DNA of 64,000 nt from Lysobacteraceae bacterium (GCA_013823855.1 PNMW01000035.1:62001-126000), one strand, 5' to 3'; counted from the stretch's first letter, positions 46,238 through 57,938 are shown. A program made the numbers and translations. Notes: generated from the letters alone by a model not told the origin.

Positions 46238-46521
46238 CCGGCACCACCACGGCCTGCCGCCCGGGCTGCGGCGCCTGCTGCATCGCGCCGTCGATTTCCT
46301 CGGCGATTCCCGGCATGCCCGACGGCAAGCCGGCCGGTGTGCGTTGCCTGCAGCTGCGCGACGACCACCGCTGCGCGATCTTCGGCGACCCGCGCCGCCC
46401 GGCGGTCTGTGCCGGGCTCAAGCCGGGGCCGGAGATGTGTGGCGACAGCCGCGAGCAGGCGATGCAGCTTCTGGCGCGTCTCGAACGGGCCACCGCACCC
46501 ACCGGCGCAGCCTTCTCTTGA
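46234..46521 (+). CDS. YkgJ-type cysteine cluster protein
   Basis: A 95-residue protein with CRPGCGACC near the N-terminus plus later single cysteines (VRCLQL, HRCAIF, AVCAGL, EMCGDS), the pattern of the UPF0153/YkgJ family thought to bind a metal or iron-sulfur cluster. The likely start is GTG 46234, overlapping the VOC stop. GTG 46195 would add 13 residues. No known reaction. Confidence 0.85.
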   Translation: MTGTTTACRPGCGACCIAPSISSAIPGMPDGKPAGVRCLQLRDDHRCAIFGDPRRPAVCAGLKPGPEMCGDSREQAMQLLARLERATAPTGAAFS

Positions 46522-46537
46522 ACCTGGGCTTGCGCGG

Positions 46538-46624
46538 TTTCGCACGAAGCACACGAAGATCACCAAGGACAAGCAAGGCGCGCGCTCGCTTTTTCTTCGT
46601 GCCCTTTGTGTGCTTTGTGCGAAA
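46538..46624. repeat. Intergenic palindrome R4 (YkgJ / RidA)
   Basis: TTTCGCACGAAGCACACGAA onward (46538-46568) faces CTTCGTGCCCTTTGTGTGC onward (46595-46624); the arms match with few mismatches and share the 9-nt CACGAAG unit with R1 and R3. It lies between two convergent genes. Confidence 0.75.
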
Positions 46625-46674
46625 TGTTGTTGCTGTCCCGGCCGGGGTTCATGGCTGACCTGAAGCAGCCCGCG

Positions 46675-47205
46675 CTACTTCGACTTGTTCTTCAGCGCCG
46701 CCGGACGCTGCACGGCAATCAGGTCGATCTCGACCAGCGCACCCGGCAGCACCAGCGCGGCGACCTGCACCGTCGAACGCGCCGGCTTGTTCGGCTGCGC
46801 GTCCGAGCCGAACACCTTCGAGAACGCCGCGTTCATGCCGGCGAAGTCCATCGCGCCGCCCTTGGCCGGATCGCCGACCAGGAACACCGTGGCCGAAACC
46901 ACGTCGCCGTAGCCCAGACCGAGCTTTTCCAAGGTTGCGCCGAGCTTGGCCAGCACCGATGCGGTCTGTGTCTCGGTATTGCCATAGGCCTCGACCGTGC
47001 CTTTCGGTGCGTCCGGGTTGGCGATGTCGGGCAGGTTGCCGCTCAGGTAGCTGGTCGCGTAGCCGGCCGGCACGGTGACTGCGGCGGCGATCGGGAACTT
47101 CGGATCGCCGAGCGGCAGGCGGCTGACCCCGTCCTGTGCCCGAGCTGCGAAACCGGTGGCCAGCAGGCTGGCCGTGAGCAGGCCGGCGATCGAATGGCGT
47201 GTCAT
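46675..47205 (-). CDS. Exported RidA family protein
   Basis: A 176-residue protein: signal peptide at residues 1-24 (GLLTASLLATGFAARAQ), then a RidA/YjgF domain (TSYLSGNLPDIAN, QTASVLAKLGATLEKLGLGYGDVVSATVFLVGD, ARSTVQVAALVLPGALVEIDLIAVQ). RidA enzymes hydrolyse reactive enamines and imines. The Arg in PARSTVQVA matches the catalytic Arg105 region. GAGGAG lies 6 nt before ATG 47205, so that start is preferred over ATG 47211. It follows the flavin amine oxidase gene by 48 bp on the same strand. Confidence 0.9.
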   Translation of the reverse strand: MTRHSIAGLLTASLLATGFAARAQDGVSRLPLGDPKFPIAAAVTVPAGYATSYLSGNLPDIANPDAPKGTVEAYGNTETQTASVLAKLGATLEKLGLGYGDVVSATVFLVGDPAKGGAMDFAGMNAAFSKVFGSDAQPNKPARSTVQVAALVLPGALVEIDLIAVQRPAALKNKSK

Positions 47206-47253
47206 GAACATCTCCTCGTGCAGTGATTGTGATGTCGTTGTTTTTACTGAGCT

Positions 47254-48807
47254 TCAGGCAGCTACCACACGTTCGGCAATCAGCTTCATCACCCGGTGCA
47301 CCGACTGCGCCGAACCTTCCTGCCAGCCGGTGATGTGGCTCAGGTGCTCGCCGGCCAGATAGACGCGGCCTTCGGCCTGGTCCAGCTGACGGTAGACCGC
47401 GTTGTACGGCGTGTCCCAGCGGGTCCACGGTGCCAGATTCCACGGCACCCGGTTCCAGGCCACGGTGATGCCGTGCACAAGCAGCGATGAACGCCCCGGG
47501 AACAGCGCTTCGATGGCGTCGCGCGACGCACGCAGGCGCGCCGGCAGCGGCTGGTCCATGAAGCGCAGCGCCACGTCGTCGAAGTTGTAGCAGCCGATCA
47601 GCACGCCATCGCGCTGGAAGTAGCCGCCGCTCGGATACCAGATCAGCTGCACGTCGCGATGGATGAAGCTCAGGCCGCCGTAGATCTGCCGATCGGTTTC
47701 CCAGAAGCGCGGCGCCTGCCAGGCGACCTTGTTGGCGCCGCCGGCCGGCACCTGCCGGATCGCCTCCTTGAACGGCGTCGAGAAATTGGCCGGGATGTCC
47801 TGCAACACCTTTGGCGGAATGGTGCAGATGCAGTAGTCGGCGCTGATCGTCTGCACGCGCCCGGAGCGGCGATGGCGGTGGACGATGCTGACTTCACGCT
47901 CGCCGTTGCGGATTTCCAGCACTTCATGGCCGAGCCGCACCACGCCCTTCAGCCGTTCGTGGAAAGCCTTGACGATGCGGTCCATGCCGCCGACCGGCTG
48001 GAACATCGTCGGCTGCATTTCCAGATGATCGTCGAACAGCGGGCCTTCCCAGAACACCGGATCGAGCAGGGTGTTCAGGCCCACCGGCTCGCGCAGCGCG
48101 CCGACTTCCGGGCCGGCGGTCGGCAATCGCTGGTAGCCGGCGCGCGCCGAGCCGGCGTAATGCAGGTTCCTGTCGAGATCGCCGTAGCCGCGCAGGAAGT
48201 CGAGGAAGCGCTCGTGGTCGACGCCGCTCAGCGCCTGATCAAGCGCGTGCTGCTCGGTGCACTTGGCGAGCAGTTCGGAGACCTGGCCGCGCATGTCGTG
48301 CACCGCCTGGCGCATCTCGATCGGCCGGCCGCCGTTGGCCTTGTCCGACTGCAGCAGCGCGCTGCGGCTCATGTTGACCTCGACCTCCAGCGGCACACCG
48401 AATTCGCGGCAGTAACCGAGGATGGTCTGGTGATGGCTCGGCAGCCGCGCCGGGCCGGCATTGAAGTAGTGGCCGGCGTCGAACGCGCAGGTCTGCACGC
48501 TGCCGTCGCTCATCTCGATGCGATCGCCGCGGCGCACCGTCCAGTTGCGGCCGCCGACCCGATCGCGCGCCTCCAGCACCGTGCACTGGTAGCCGGCCTT
48601 GCCGAGTTCCCAGGCCGCGATCAGCCCGGCGATGCCGGCGCCGAGGATCACCACCGATCGGCCGCGACCGCTGCCGTGGCCGAGCTGCGGTGTGGCCGCC
48701 AGTGCCGGGGTGGCGACCAGGCCGAGCGCCCGCAGACCGGTCCATGCCGCTTTCGGGCCGCCGGCCCCGGCGAGGGCGGCGATGAACTGACGGCGGCTGA
48801 TCGACAT
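47254..48807 (-). CDS. Tat-exported flavin amine oxidase
   Basis: A 517-residue FAD enzyme of the monoamine/L-amino-acid oxidase family. The N-terminus MSISRRQFIAALAGAGG is a twin-arginine signal. The FAD-binding motif is VVILGAGIAGLIAAWELGKAGYQCTVLEARDRVGGRNWT, with a C-terminal FAD contact YLAGEHLSHITGWQEGSAQSV. It would oxidise an amine or amino acid in the periplasm, giving an imine and peroxide. The exported RidA encoded next could deaminate the imine. The substrate is not deducible. Confidence 0.9.
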   Translation of the reverse strand: MSISRRQFIAALAGAGGPKAAWTGLRALGLVATPALAATPQLGHGSGRGRSVVILGAGIAGLIAAWELGKAGYQCTVLEARDRVGGRNWTVRRGDRIEMSDGSVQTCAFDAGHYFNAGPARLPSHHQTILGYCREFGVPLEVEVNMSRSALLQSDKANGGRPIEMRQAVHDMRGQVSELLAKCTEQHALDQALSGVDHERFLDFLRGYGDLDRNLHYAGSARAGYQRLPTAGPEVGALREPVGLNTLLDPVFWEGPLFDDHLEMQPTMFQPVGGMDRIVKAFHERLKGVVRLGHEVLEIRNGEREVSIVHRHRRSGRVQTISADYCICTIPPKVLQDIPANFSTPFKEAIRQVPAGGANKVAWQAPRFWETDRQIYGGLSFIHRDVQLIWYPSGGYFQRDGVLIGCYNFDDVALRFMDQPLPARLRASRDAIEALFPGRSSLLVHGITVAWNRVPWNLAPWTRWDTPYNAVYRQLDQAEGRVYLAGEHLSHITGWQEGSAQSVHRVMKLIAERVVAA

Positions 48808-48910
48808 GGCGCGGCGCTCGGGACTCCGGCGTTCCGGAGGGTCGGGCGGTCGCAGCGAAATCCGTGCCGCGCGGAGGCGTTTGCGTGATCTTCATCATCG
48901 GCGCGGCATC

Positions 48911-49717
48911 ATGTCCGCCGGTCATTCGCTGCCTGTCCCGATGCTCACCCTGCACAGCTTCGTCATTTCCCATTTCAGCGAAAAGATCCGCTGGACCCTC
49001 GGCGCCTGCGGCGTGCCGTTCCGCGAGCATGCGCTGACCCCGGGCCTGCACATGACGATGACGCCGTTCATCGGTCGGCGCGGCAGCAGCGTGCCGATCA
49101 TCACCGGCGATGGCCTGCGCGTGCAGGGCAGCGACCGCATCCTCAGGCGCCTGGCCACCCGCGGCCTGATCGACAGCCTGCTGCCGGACGAGGACGAGGC
49201 GCGCGACGAGCTGCTGGTGGCTGCGGCGAGCCACGAAGCGCTGGGGCAGGCGGTGATGCGCGCGGCCTACGCGCCGCTGATCGGCGACCCGGCCACGGTG
49301 CTGCGGCTGTGGACGCTGGCGGCGAATCCCGCGCAGGTGCTGGTGCTGAAGTCGCTGATGCCGCTGCTGCTGCCGATGTTCCGGCAGCGCTTCCGCATCG
49401 ATGCCCGGACCCTGGCCCAGGCGCGGAACGGCATCGAGACGACGCTCGACCGGATCGCCGAGCGGCGCGGCAACCGGGCCTATCTGGGCGCGGCGTTCGG
49501 CATCGAGGATCTGACCGTCTGCGCGCTGCTGGCGCCGCTGGCCGGGCCGGATGCGCATCCGCTGTACGGACACGCCGAATTCCGGGCGGTCGCCGCCGAT
49601 GCCGTTGCGCCGTGGACGCGGCATCCGACCCTGGTCTGGGTGCGCGATGTCTACGCCCGCAAGCGCGGTGCCGAGCCCGCGGATTCGGCGCTGGTGATGG
49701 CGGCAGCGCGGCTGTAG
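48911..49717 (+). CDS. Glutathione S-transferase family protein
   Basis: A 268-residue GST-like protein: thioredoxin-fold N-terminus (MLTLHSFVISHFSEKIRWTLGACGVPF, with a Ser in the catalytic region, and VPIITGDGLRVQGSDRILRRL) and an all-helical C-terminal domain with RAYLGAAFGIEDLTVCALLAPL. The start at 48911 or at 48941 (MLTLHSF, closer to the fold start) is uncertain. Its role is unknown. It diverges from the amine oxidase gene and converges on yheS. Confidence 0.82.
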   Translation: MSAGHSLPVPMLTLHSFVISHFSEKIRWTLGACGVPFREHALTPGLHMTMTPFIGRRGSSVPIITGDGLRVQGSDRILRRLATRGLIDSLLPDEDEARDELLVAAASHEALGQAVMRAAYAPLIGDPATVLRLWTLAANPAQVLVLKSLMPLLLPMFRQRFRIDARTLAQARNGIETTLDRIAERRGNRAYLGAAFGIEDLTVCALLAPLAGPDAHPLYGHAEFRAVAADAVAPWTRHPTLVWVRDVYARKRGAEPADSALVMAAARL

Positions 49718-49728
49718 GCCGCGCCGGC

Positions 49729-51600
<1,872 letters not shown>

Positions 51601-51649
51601 CCGCGTAGTTTACGGGTTGGCGCGATTCTTGGTGCGCTGCAGCAGCGTT

Positions 51650-51761
51650 GCTCACGCTGAGAACGCTGAGACGCAGAGGAAGGCCACATCGAGGAAAACC
51701 CCACCACGAACAGCGTTCCTTTGCCGTGCTTCGCGCCTTTGCGTTCTCTGCGCGAGATCGC
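51650..51761. repeat. Intergenic palindrome R5 (M20 peptidase-yheS)
   Basis: CTCACGCTGAGAACGCTGAG onward (51650-51681) faces CGCGCCTTTGCGTTCTCTGC onward (51732-51761) as an imperfect inverted repeat. The left arm shows 9-nt units (ACGCTGAGA twice, then CGCAGAGGA), the same type as the outer arms of R1. It is non-coding. Confidence 0.68.
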
Positions 51762-51853
51762 CTTTCAGCGGACGCAGGGCGGCCCGCGGCCGCCGGCACT
51801 GTCGATCGACATGGGCGCACGGCGGCCATGGGCCGCTCTGCGATTCGGCAGGC

Positions 51854-53296
51854 TCAGCCCGGCTGCATCGCATACGCCTTGATCACCTCGTGCAGGAAGC
51901 GCCGGCCGTCGAGCAGCGACTGCACGCGGATGCGCTCGTCGAGCCCGTGCGCGTGGCTGCCTTCGGCATCGTGGAACATGCCGGACAGGCCGTAGGTCGG
52001 GATGCCGGCGGCGTTCAGGAAGCGGCCGTCGGTGGCGCCGGTGGTCATCGTCGGCACCAGCGCCGCACCCGGCCAGATGGTCTTGGCGATCTTGCGCACC
52101 GGATCGAGGATCGCCGCGGTCAGCGGCGGCAGCGGCGCGGTCACCGCCGGTTCGCCGACCGTCTGGATCGTCACCCCTTCATCGCCGATCACCTGCACCA
52201 GCGCCGCCTGGACCTCGGTGACCGGCACGCCGGGCAGGATGCGGCAGTTGATGTTGGCGCGGGCACGCTGCGGCAGCGCGTTCTGCGCGTGTCCGGCCTC
52301 GACCCGTGTCGCCACGCAGGTGCTGCGCAGCGCGCTGTTCCAGGCCTTGCTGGCCAGCCACAGGCGTTCGCCGGCCGTCGGGTCCTGGGGATCGGCCAGC
52401 AGGTCCTTGAGCAGGCTCTTCAGCGCCGGATCGTCGGTGTGCTCGACCTTCCATTCGAAGTAGCCGCGGGTCGCCGGAATGAAGGCGACCGGAAAGCGAT
52501 ATGCGCCGATCCGCGTAAGTGCTGCGCTGAGCCGGTAGATGGCGTTGTCCGGCACCGGCTGCGAGCTGTGGCCGCCGCTGTTGGTGATCTCCAGCTGGAA
52601 GTCCTGATAGACCTTCTCGCCGGCCTGGATCTGCAGCACCGCCGGCCGGCCTTCGGCATCGAGTTCCCCACCGGCGCCTTCATTGAGCGCGAAGCTGGCC
52701 TGCAGCGCCTCCGGATGGCTTTTCAGCAGCCAGCGGACGCTGTTGAAACTGTCCGGCGTTTCCTCGCCGCAGGTCAGCGCCAGCTTCAAGGTCCGGCGCG
52801 GCTTGAAGCCGTCCTTCAGGTAGCGGATCAGGCTGTCGGTCAGCACTGCCGCCATCGCCTTGTCGTCGCTGGCGCCACGGGCATAGAAGAAGCCGTTCTC
52901 CTCGACCAGGATGAACGGATCGCGCTGCCAGTCCTCGCGCTTCGCTTCGACGACGTCGATGTGGGCGAGCAGCAGGATCGTCGCCGCCTTCGGATCGCTG
53001 CCGCGCAGGGTCGCGACCAGCGCCGCCTCCTTCGGCCGATCGTCGGGGCCGAGGATCTGGATGTCGGGGGCCGGCAGGCCGGCCGCCTTCAGGCGCGCCG
53101 CCATCCGCTCGGAGGCCAGCGTGCAGCTGCCGGCCGACAGGGTCGTGTTGGTCTCGACCAGCTCCTGGTACAGCGCCCGGAAGGCGGGCTCGGTCTTGTC
53201 GGCAGCGACGGCGCTGCCGGTGGCGGCGATCAGCATCAGCAGGCTGGCGACAAGGGTGGCGCGGCGATGCGAGCCGGGGCGGCGGAGAAAGGGCAT
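51854..53296 (-). CDS. M20 family metallopeptidase, exported
   Basis: A 480-residue zinc peptidase. Signal peptide at about 1-31 (ATLVASLLMLIAATGSAVAA). Metal-site motifs are LLLAHIDVVEA, RGASDDKAMAA, LTCGEETPDSFNS and a late FHDAEGSHAHGLDER. The dimerisation domain begins EITNSGGHSSQPVPDNAIY. It probably cleaves peptides in the periplasm; exact specificity (carboxypeptidase or dipeptidase) is not clear. 78 bp from the subtilase gene on the same strand. Confidence 0.92.
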   Translation of the reverse strand: MPFLRRPGSHRRATLVASLLMLIAATGSAVAADKTEPAFRALYQELVETNTTLSAGSCTLASERMAARLKAAGLPAPDIQILGPDDRPKEAALVATLRGSDPKAATILLLAHIDVVEAKREDWQRDPFILVEENGFFYARGASDDKAMAAVLTDSLIRYLKDGFKPRRTLKLALTCGEETPDSFNSVRWLLKSHPEALQASFALNEGAGGELDAEGRPAVLQIQAGEKVYQDFQLEITNSGGHSSQPVPDNAIYRLSAALTRIGAYRFPVAFIPATRGYFEWKVEHTDDPALKSLLKDLLADPQDPTAGERLWLASKAWNSALRSTCVATRVEAGHAQNALPQRARANINCRILPGVPVTEVQAALVQVIGDEGVTIQTVGEPAVTAPLPPLTAAILDPVRKIAKTIWPGAALVPTMTTGATDGRFLNAAGIPTYGLSGMFHDAEGSHAHGLDERIRVQSLLDGRRFLHEVIKAYAMQPG

Positions 53297-53374
53297 GGCG
53301 GTTCCGGGGGCGGACGGGGACAGCCGCCGGTGTCGCAAGTCCGGTGCCGGGCGGCCTGCCCGCCGCGCGCAGGC

Positions 53375-56300
53375 TCAGTCGTTGTCGATGATCGTCACCG
53401 TGCCGCTGGCGATGGCGCCGAGGCTGCCGGTGATCGGGTTCGACAGCCGCACCAGGATGGTTTCCGCGCCTTCCCGCAGCGTGTCGTTGAGGATCGGGAT
53501 GCGGATGGTCTTCGGCGTGCTGTCGCCGTTCGCCCAGACCAGCGTGCTGCCGATGGCGCCGTAGTCGGAACCGGCCTGCGCCGAGCCGTTGGCCGTGGTG
53601 TAGGCGATCGACACGGCACCGGTCGAGCCGCCGCTGCGGTTGACCAGCACGCTGACCGCGCCGCCGGCCTCGGATACCGAATAGCTCGCCGCGGCCAGCG
53701 ACATCACGCCGGGCAGGCCGTCGTTGTCGGCAATCGACAGGCTCATGGTCCGGGTGGCGCCGAGCGCCGCGCCGCCGGTGGCATTGCTCAGGCTGAGGCT
53801 GATGGTCTCGGCGGCCTCGGCGAGCGCGTCGTCGCTGATCGGGACGCTGAAGGTCTTGCTGGCGCTGTCGCCATCGGCCCAGCTCAGGGTGCCGCTGACT
53901 GCGGTGTAGTCGCTGCCGGCGGTCGCCGTGCCGTTGGCGCTGGTGTAGGCGACGCTGACTGCGCCGATGAAGCTCTGGGTGCGGCGCACGGTGATGGTCG
54001 CGCTGCCGGCGTTCTCGGCAACGCTCTGGCTGCCGGCGCTGAACACCAAGCTGCCGTTGGCCGACGCGGTGTCGTCGTCGGCGATCGACACCACGGCCTG
54101 GGTGGCGCCGCCGAGGCTGGCGCCGGCGGCATTGCCGAGCCGCACCTGGAAGGTTTCGTTGGCGTCGGCCAGGGTGTCGTTGTAGATCGGGATGCGGATG
54201 GTCTTGGTGGCGCTGTCGCCATTGGCCCAGCTCAGGCTGCCGCTGGTGGCGGCGAAATCACTGCCGGCCACGGCGCTGGAATTGAAGGTGGCGAACTGCA
54301 CCGAGGCGGCACCGCTCGAGCCGCCGCTGCGGGCGACGCTCAGGCTCACGCTGCCGCCGGCTTCCGGCACGCTGGCGGTCGCTGCGGTGAACGCCAGCGT
54401 GCCGGGCAGGCCGTCGTTGTCGGCGATCGTCAGGCTCAGCGTCTTCGCGCTGCCGAGCACCGCGCCGCCGCTGACGCCGCTCAGGCTGACGGCGATGGTT
54501 TCGGCGGCCTCGGCGGTCGCGTCGTCGAGGATCGGCACCGTGAAGGTCTTGGTGGCGCTGTCGCCATCGGCCCAGTTCAGCGTGCCGCTGGCGGCGGTGT
54601 AGTCGCTGCCGGCGGTCGCCGTGCCATTGGCGGTGGCATAGCTCACCGACACGGCGCCGAGCGCGCCGAGCGTGCGGCTGACGGTGATCGTCGCGCTGCC
54701 GGCGTTCTCGGCCACGCTCAGGCTGCCGGCAGTGAACTGCAGCGTGCCGTTCGGGCTCGGGCTGTCGTCGTCGCTGATGGTCACCGTGCTGGCGCCGACC
54801 GCGCCGAGGCTGGCGCCGGTGGCGCCACTGAGGCGGATCTGGAAGCTTTCTGCCGCCTCCGCCAGCGTGTCGTTGAGCACCGGCACGCGGATGGTCCTGG
54901 CCGTGCTGTCGCCGTTGGCCCAGCTCAGGCTGCCGCTGGTGGCGGTGAAATCGCTGCCCGAGGTGGCGCTGGAATTGGCGGTGGCATAGCTGACCGTGGC
55001 GGCGCCGTAGCTGCCGCCGGTGCGGGCGACCGACACCGTGACCGCGCCGCCGGCCTCGGCCACCGAGGCGCTGGCGGCGGTGAACGCGACACTGCCCGGC
55101 GCATTGTCGTTGTCGAGGACGTTCAGCACTGCGGTGCGCGTCGTGCCGAGCGTTGCGCCGCCGCCCGGCGCGCTCAGGGTCAGATTGATCGATTCGTTGC
55201 CTTCGGGAGCCGCATCGTCGATCGCGGCCACGGTGAAGGTCTTGGCGGTGGTCTCGCCGTCGGCCCAGCTCAGGCTGCCGCTGCTGGCGCTGTAGTCGCT
55301 GCCGGCCGCAGCGCTGCCGTTCGACGTCGCGTAGTTCACCGAGATCGTCCCGGCGCTGCCGCCGCCGCGCAGCACGCTGATGGTGCCGACGCCGCCGTTC
55401 TCCGGCATCGCGTAAACGCTGGCGCTGAAGCTCAGGCTGCCCGGTCCCGGCGTGATCGCCGCCAGCGCCCGGGTGGCGTCGACCAGCCCGGCGCCGCAGC
55501 CGCTGCAGCTGCCGGGGAATGGCCGGACATTGGCCTTCAGCACTGCCTCGACTTCGGCCGGCGTGATCGTCGGCCGGGCGGCGTAGAGCAGCGCCACCAC
55601 GCCGGCGACATGCGGCGAGGCCATGCTGGTGCCCTGCAGGTAGGCGTAGGAATCGCCGCCCGGCGTGGTCGCGCCGCTGTTGTAGGTCGAGAGTATTCCG
55701 ACCGTGCTGCCGCGGCTCATGTCGCCGCCCGGCGCGGCGACATCCACGCCGGTGCCGTAGTTCGAGTACGGCGCCCGTGAACCGCCATCGCCGATCGAGG
55801 CGACGCTGATCACGCCGTTGCAGCTGGCCGGCGAAAAGCCGGCGGCGTCCATGTTCGAGTTGCCGGCCGCCACCACCACGCTGGCGCCGCGGGCGCGGGC
55901 GCTGTCGATGGCGTTCTGGGTGGTCGGCGAGGCCGAGCACGGATACTGGCCGCCGAGGCTCAGGTTCAGCACCTGCGCCGGCTGCGGATTCGCCGGCACG
56001 CCGCTGACCGTGCCGCCGGCCGCCCAGACGATCGCATCGGCGATGTCCGAGGTGCTGCCGCCACAGCGGCCGAGCACCCGGGCGATCACCAGCCTGGCGC
56101 CATAGGCCACGCCGACCACGCCGACGCCGTTGTTGCCGCGCGCCGCGATGGTCCCGGCGACATGGGTGCCATGCCAGCTCGAGTTGGCGCTGCCGCTGCC
56201 GCCGCACGAGCCGGAGACGCGGAAATCGCCCGGATCGAGGGCATCGGCGTCGCGGCCGTTGCCGTCGTTGGCGCTGGCCGGATCGCTGATGAAGTCGTGT

Positions 56301-56854
56301 TGCGCGACTACCTGTCCGGCCAGATCGGCGTGGGCGCGGTAGCCGGTGTCGATCACCGCGACCGTGACGCCGCTGCCGTCGACGCGATCCCAGGCGGTGT
56401 AGGCGTTGACGCCGGCCAGCCCGTTCGACTGCGCCGGTCCGGCGACGCCCCAGAGGCTCGCCAGCATCGGGTCGTTCGGTGTCAGGTCGGCAAACATCCG
56501 GCGATCCGGCTCGATGTAGGCCACGCCGCTCGGGCGCACCGCGTTCAGGCGTGCGGCGAAGCGTTCCAGCGCGGCGTCATCGAGATCGGCGCCGGCGTCG
56601 ATCAGCGTGGCGCCGGTCGCCAGCTGCCGCAGGTAGCGCAGCGGCCGGCCGGCACGCGCGGCCAGCGCATCGACGCGCGCCTGCACGGCATCGCTCGGGG
56701 CCTGTCCGGCGATCATGGCGTCGCCGGGCAGCGCATCGAACTTGACGATCAGCCGGGCCGGCAGGTTTCCCGGATCGGCTGCCGTCACCGCCATCGACGT
56801 CATCAGGGCCGCAGCACCGGCAACGAGCTTCAACGTGCAGTTCGACAGGCGCAT
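53375..56854 (-). CDS. Secreted subtilisin-like protease with six Calx-beta repeats
   Basis: A 1159-residue S8 serine protease. Signal peptide at 1-25, an inhibitor-like propeptide to about 125 (ARLIVKFDALPGD... VAYIEPDRRM), and a catalytic domain with Asp169 (VAVIDTG), His228 (WHGTHVAG) and Ser410 (GTSMASPHVAG), plus the oxyanion Asn in AAGNSN. From about residue 472, six tandem Calx-beta domains of about 110 residues follow, each starting like GSLSFSA..SVAENAG and closing with a DND motif. The protein ends exactly at the last DND with no sorting tag. Repeat length and near-identity of the domains would promote recombination. It is secreted and probably calcium-binding. Confidence 0.94.
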   Translation of the reverse strand: MRLSNCTLKLVAGAAALMTSMAVTAADPGNLPARLIVKFDALPGDAMIAGQAPSDAVQARVDALAARAGRPLRYLRQLATGATLIDAGADLDDAALERFAARLNAVRPSGVAYIEPDRRMFADLTPNDPMLASLWGVAGPAQSNGLAGVNAYTAWDRVDGSGVTVAVIDTGYRAHADLAGQVVAQHDFISDPASANDGNGRDADALDPGDFRVSGSCGGSGSANSSWHGTHVAGTIAARGNNGVGVVGVAYGARLVIARVLGRCGGSTSDIADAIVWAAGGTVSGVPANPQPAQVLNLSLGGQYPCSASPTTQNAIDSARARGASVVVAAGNSNMDAAGFSPASCNGVISVASIGDGGSRAPYSNYGTGVDVAAPGGDMSRGSTVGILSTYNSGATTPGGDSYAYLQGTSMASPHVAGVVALLYAARPTITPAEVEAVLKANVRPFPGSCSGCGAGLVDATRALAAITPGPGSLSFSASVYAMPENGGVGTISVLRGGGSAGTISVNYATSNGSAAAGSDYSASSGSLSWADGETTAKTFTVAAIDDAAPEGNESINLTLSAPGGGATLGTTRTAVLNVLDNDNAPGSVAFTAASASVAEAGGAVTVSVARTGGSYGAATVSYATANSSATSGSDFTATSGSLSWANGDSTARTIRVPVLNDTLAEAAESFQIRLSGATGASLGAVGASTVTISDDDSPSPNGTLQFTAGSLSVAENAGSATITVSRTLGALGAVSVSYATANGTATAGSDYTAASGTLNWADGDSATKTFTVPILDDATAEAAETIAVSLSGVSGGAVLGSAKTLSLTIADNDGLPGTLAFTAATASVPEAGGSVSLSVARSGGSSGAASVQFATFNSSAVAGSDFAATSGSLSWANGDSATKTIRIPIYNDTLADANETFQVRLGNAAGASLGGATQAVVSIADDDTASANGSLVFSAGSQSVAENAGSATITVRRTQSFIGAVSVAYTSANGTATAGSDYTAVSGTLSWADGDSASKTFSVPISDDALAEAAETISLSLSNATGGAALGATRTMSLSIADNDGLPGVMSLAAASYSVSEAGGAVSVLVNRSGGSTGAVSIAYTTANGSAQAGSDYGAIGSTLVWANGDSTPKTIRIPILNDTLREGAETILVRLSNPITGSLGAIASGTVTIIDND

Positions 56855-57022
56855 GACCGGGTCCGCGATTCAGGGTGTACGACCTGTATCGGCGGCGGCG
56901 GAGTGGTCTGAATGGCCTGTTGCGGAATCTTCAGACCGCCCGAGGCGGTTCGCTGCACCGGCCGTCGCGTAGCGGCAAGCGTGGTGACGCAGAAGCGTCG
57001 CGAAAGCCGGAATCCGTTGGTT

Positions 57023-57922
57023 TCAAGCGGCGTCGCGATGGCGCAAGGCTTCCCGGACCAGCGAGAACGCCGGTGATGGGTGACGGCGGTCCGGGTAGTA
57101 CAGGTGATAGCCCGGGAACGGGGGGCACCAGTCGTCGAGAACCCTGAGCAGCCGGCCTTCCTCGAGGTGCGGCGCGAACTCCGGCTCGGGCAGGAAGGCG
57201 ATGCCCATCCCGTCGAGCGCCGCTGCCACCATGTGCGTTGATGCGTTGACGGTCACCTGCCCTTCGACACGCACCTCGATCTGGCGGCCGTCGCGCTCGA
57301 ACTCCCAGGCATAGAGGCCGCCGCCCGACACTTGCCGCATGTTGATGCAGCGGTGCCGGGTCAGATCGCCCGGATCCATCGGCGGTCGATGCCTCGCGAA
57401 ATACGCCGGCGACGCGGCCGCCGCCATCCGCAGCTTCGGGCCGATCGGCAGGGCGATCATGTCCTTGTGGATCTGCTCGCCCAGGCGTACGCCGGCATCG
57501 AAGCGGTCGGCCACGATGTCGCGCAGGCCGTAGCTCACGTCGAATTCGAGTTTGATGTCGGGGTAGGCGGCGAGCAGCGGCGCCAGCTTCGGCCAGAGCG
57601 TGGTGCGCAGGACATGGTCGGAGCAGGTGATGCGTACCGTGCCGGCCGGCTTGTGACGTGCCGAGGTCAGCGCGTCGAGTTCCATCTCGATGTCCTCGAA
57701 GCGATGGCCGATCGCCTGGACCAGACGCGTGCCGGCCTCCGTCGGCGCGACCCTGCGCGTGGTGCGGGTCAGCAGACGGATTTCGAGACGGGCCTCCAAT
57801 GCACGAATCGTCTGGCTGAGCGCCGACTGGGTCACGCCGAGCACCGCCGCTGCGCGCGTGAAGCTGCCTTCTCGCGCCACGGTCATGAAAGCGAACAGAT
57901 CGTCGAGATTGCGTTTGGCCAT
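57023..57922 (-). CDS. LysR family transcriptional regulator
   Basis: A 299-residue LysR regulator: winged helix (LDDLFAFMTVAREGSFTRAAAVLGVTQSALSQTIRALEARL) and effector domain, intact throughout. It diverges from the deleted MFS and alcohol dehydrogenase genes across an A/T-rich gap with inverted repeats, the usual arrangement for a LysR activator and its target. Since both targets are broken, the regulator may have lost its local purpose. Confidence 0.92.
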   Translation of the reverse strand: MAKRNLDDLFAFMTVAREGSFTRAAAVLGVTQSALSQTIRALEARLEIRLLTRTTRRVAPTEAGTRLVQAIGHRFEDIEMELDALTSARHKPAGTVRITCSDHVLRTTLWPKLAPLLAAYPDIKLEFDVSYGLRDIVADRFDAGVRLGEQIHKDMIALPIGPKLRMAAAASPAYFARHRPPMDPGDLTRHRCINMRQVSGGGLYAWEFERDGRQIEVRVEGQVTVNASTHMVAAALDGMGIAFLPEPEFAPHLEEGRLLRVLDDWCPPFPGYHLYYPDRRHPSPAFSLVREALRHRDAA

Positions 57923-57938
57923 GAGGCGGTCGTTCGGC

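Noticed and set aside
53395-55430. Tandem DNA repeats that might be a satellite or CRISPR-like array
   Set aside because: The repetition has a period of about 330 bp and follows the six Calx-beta protein domains; it is coding redundancy, not an array.
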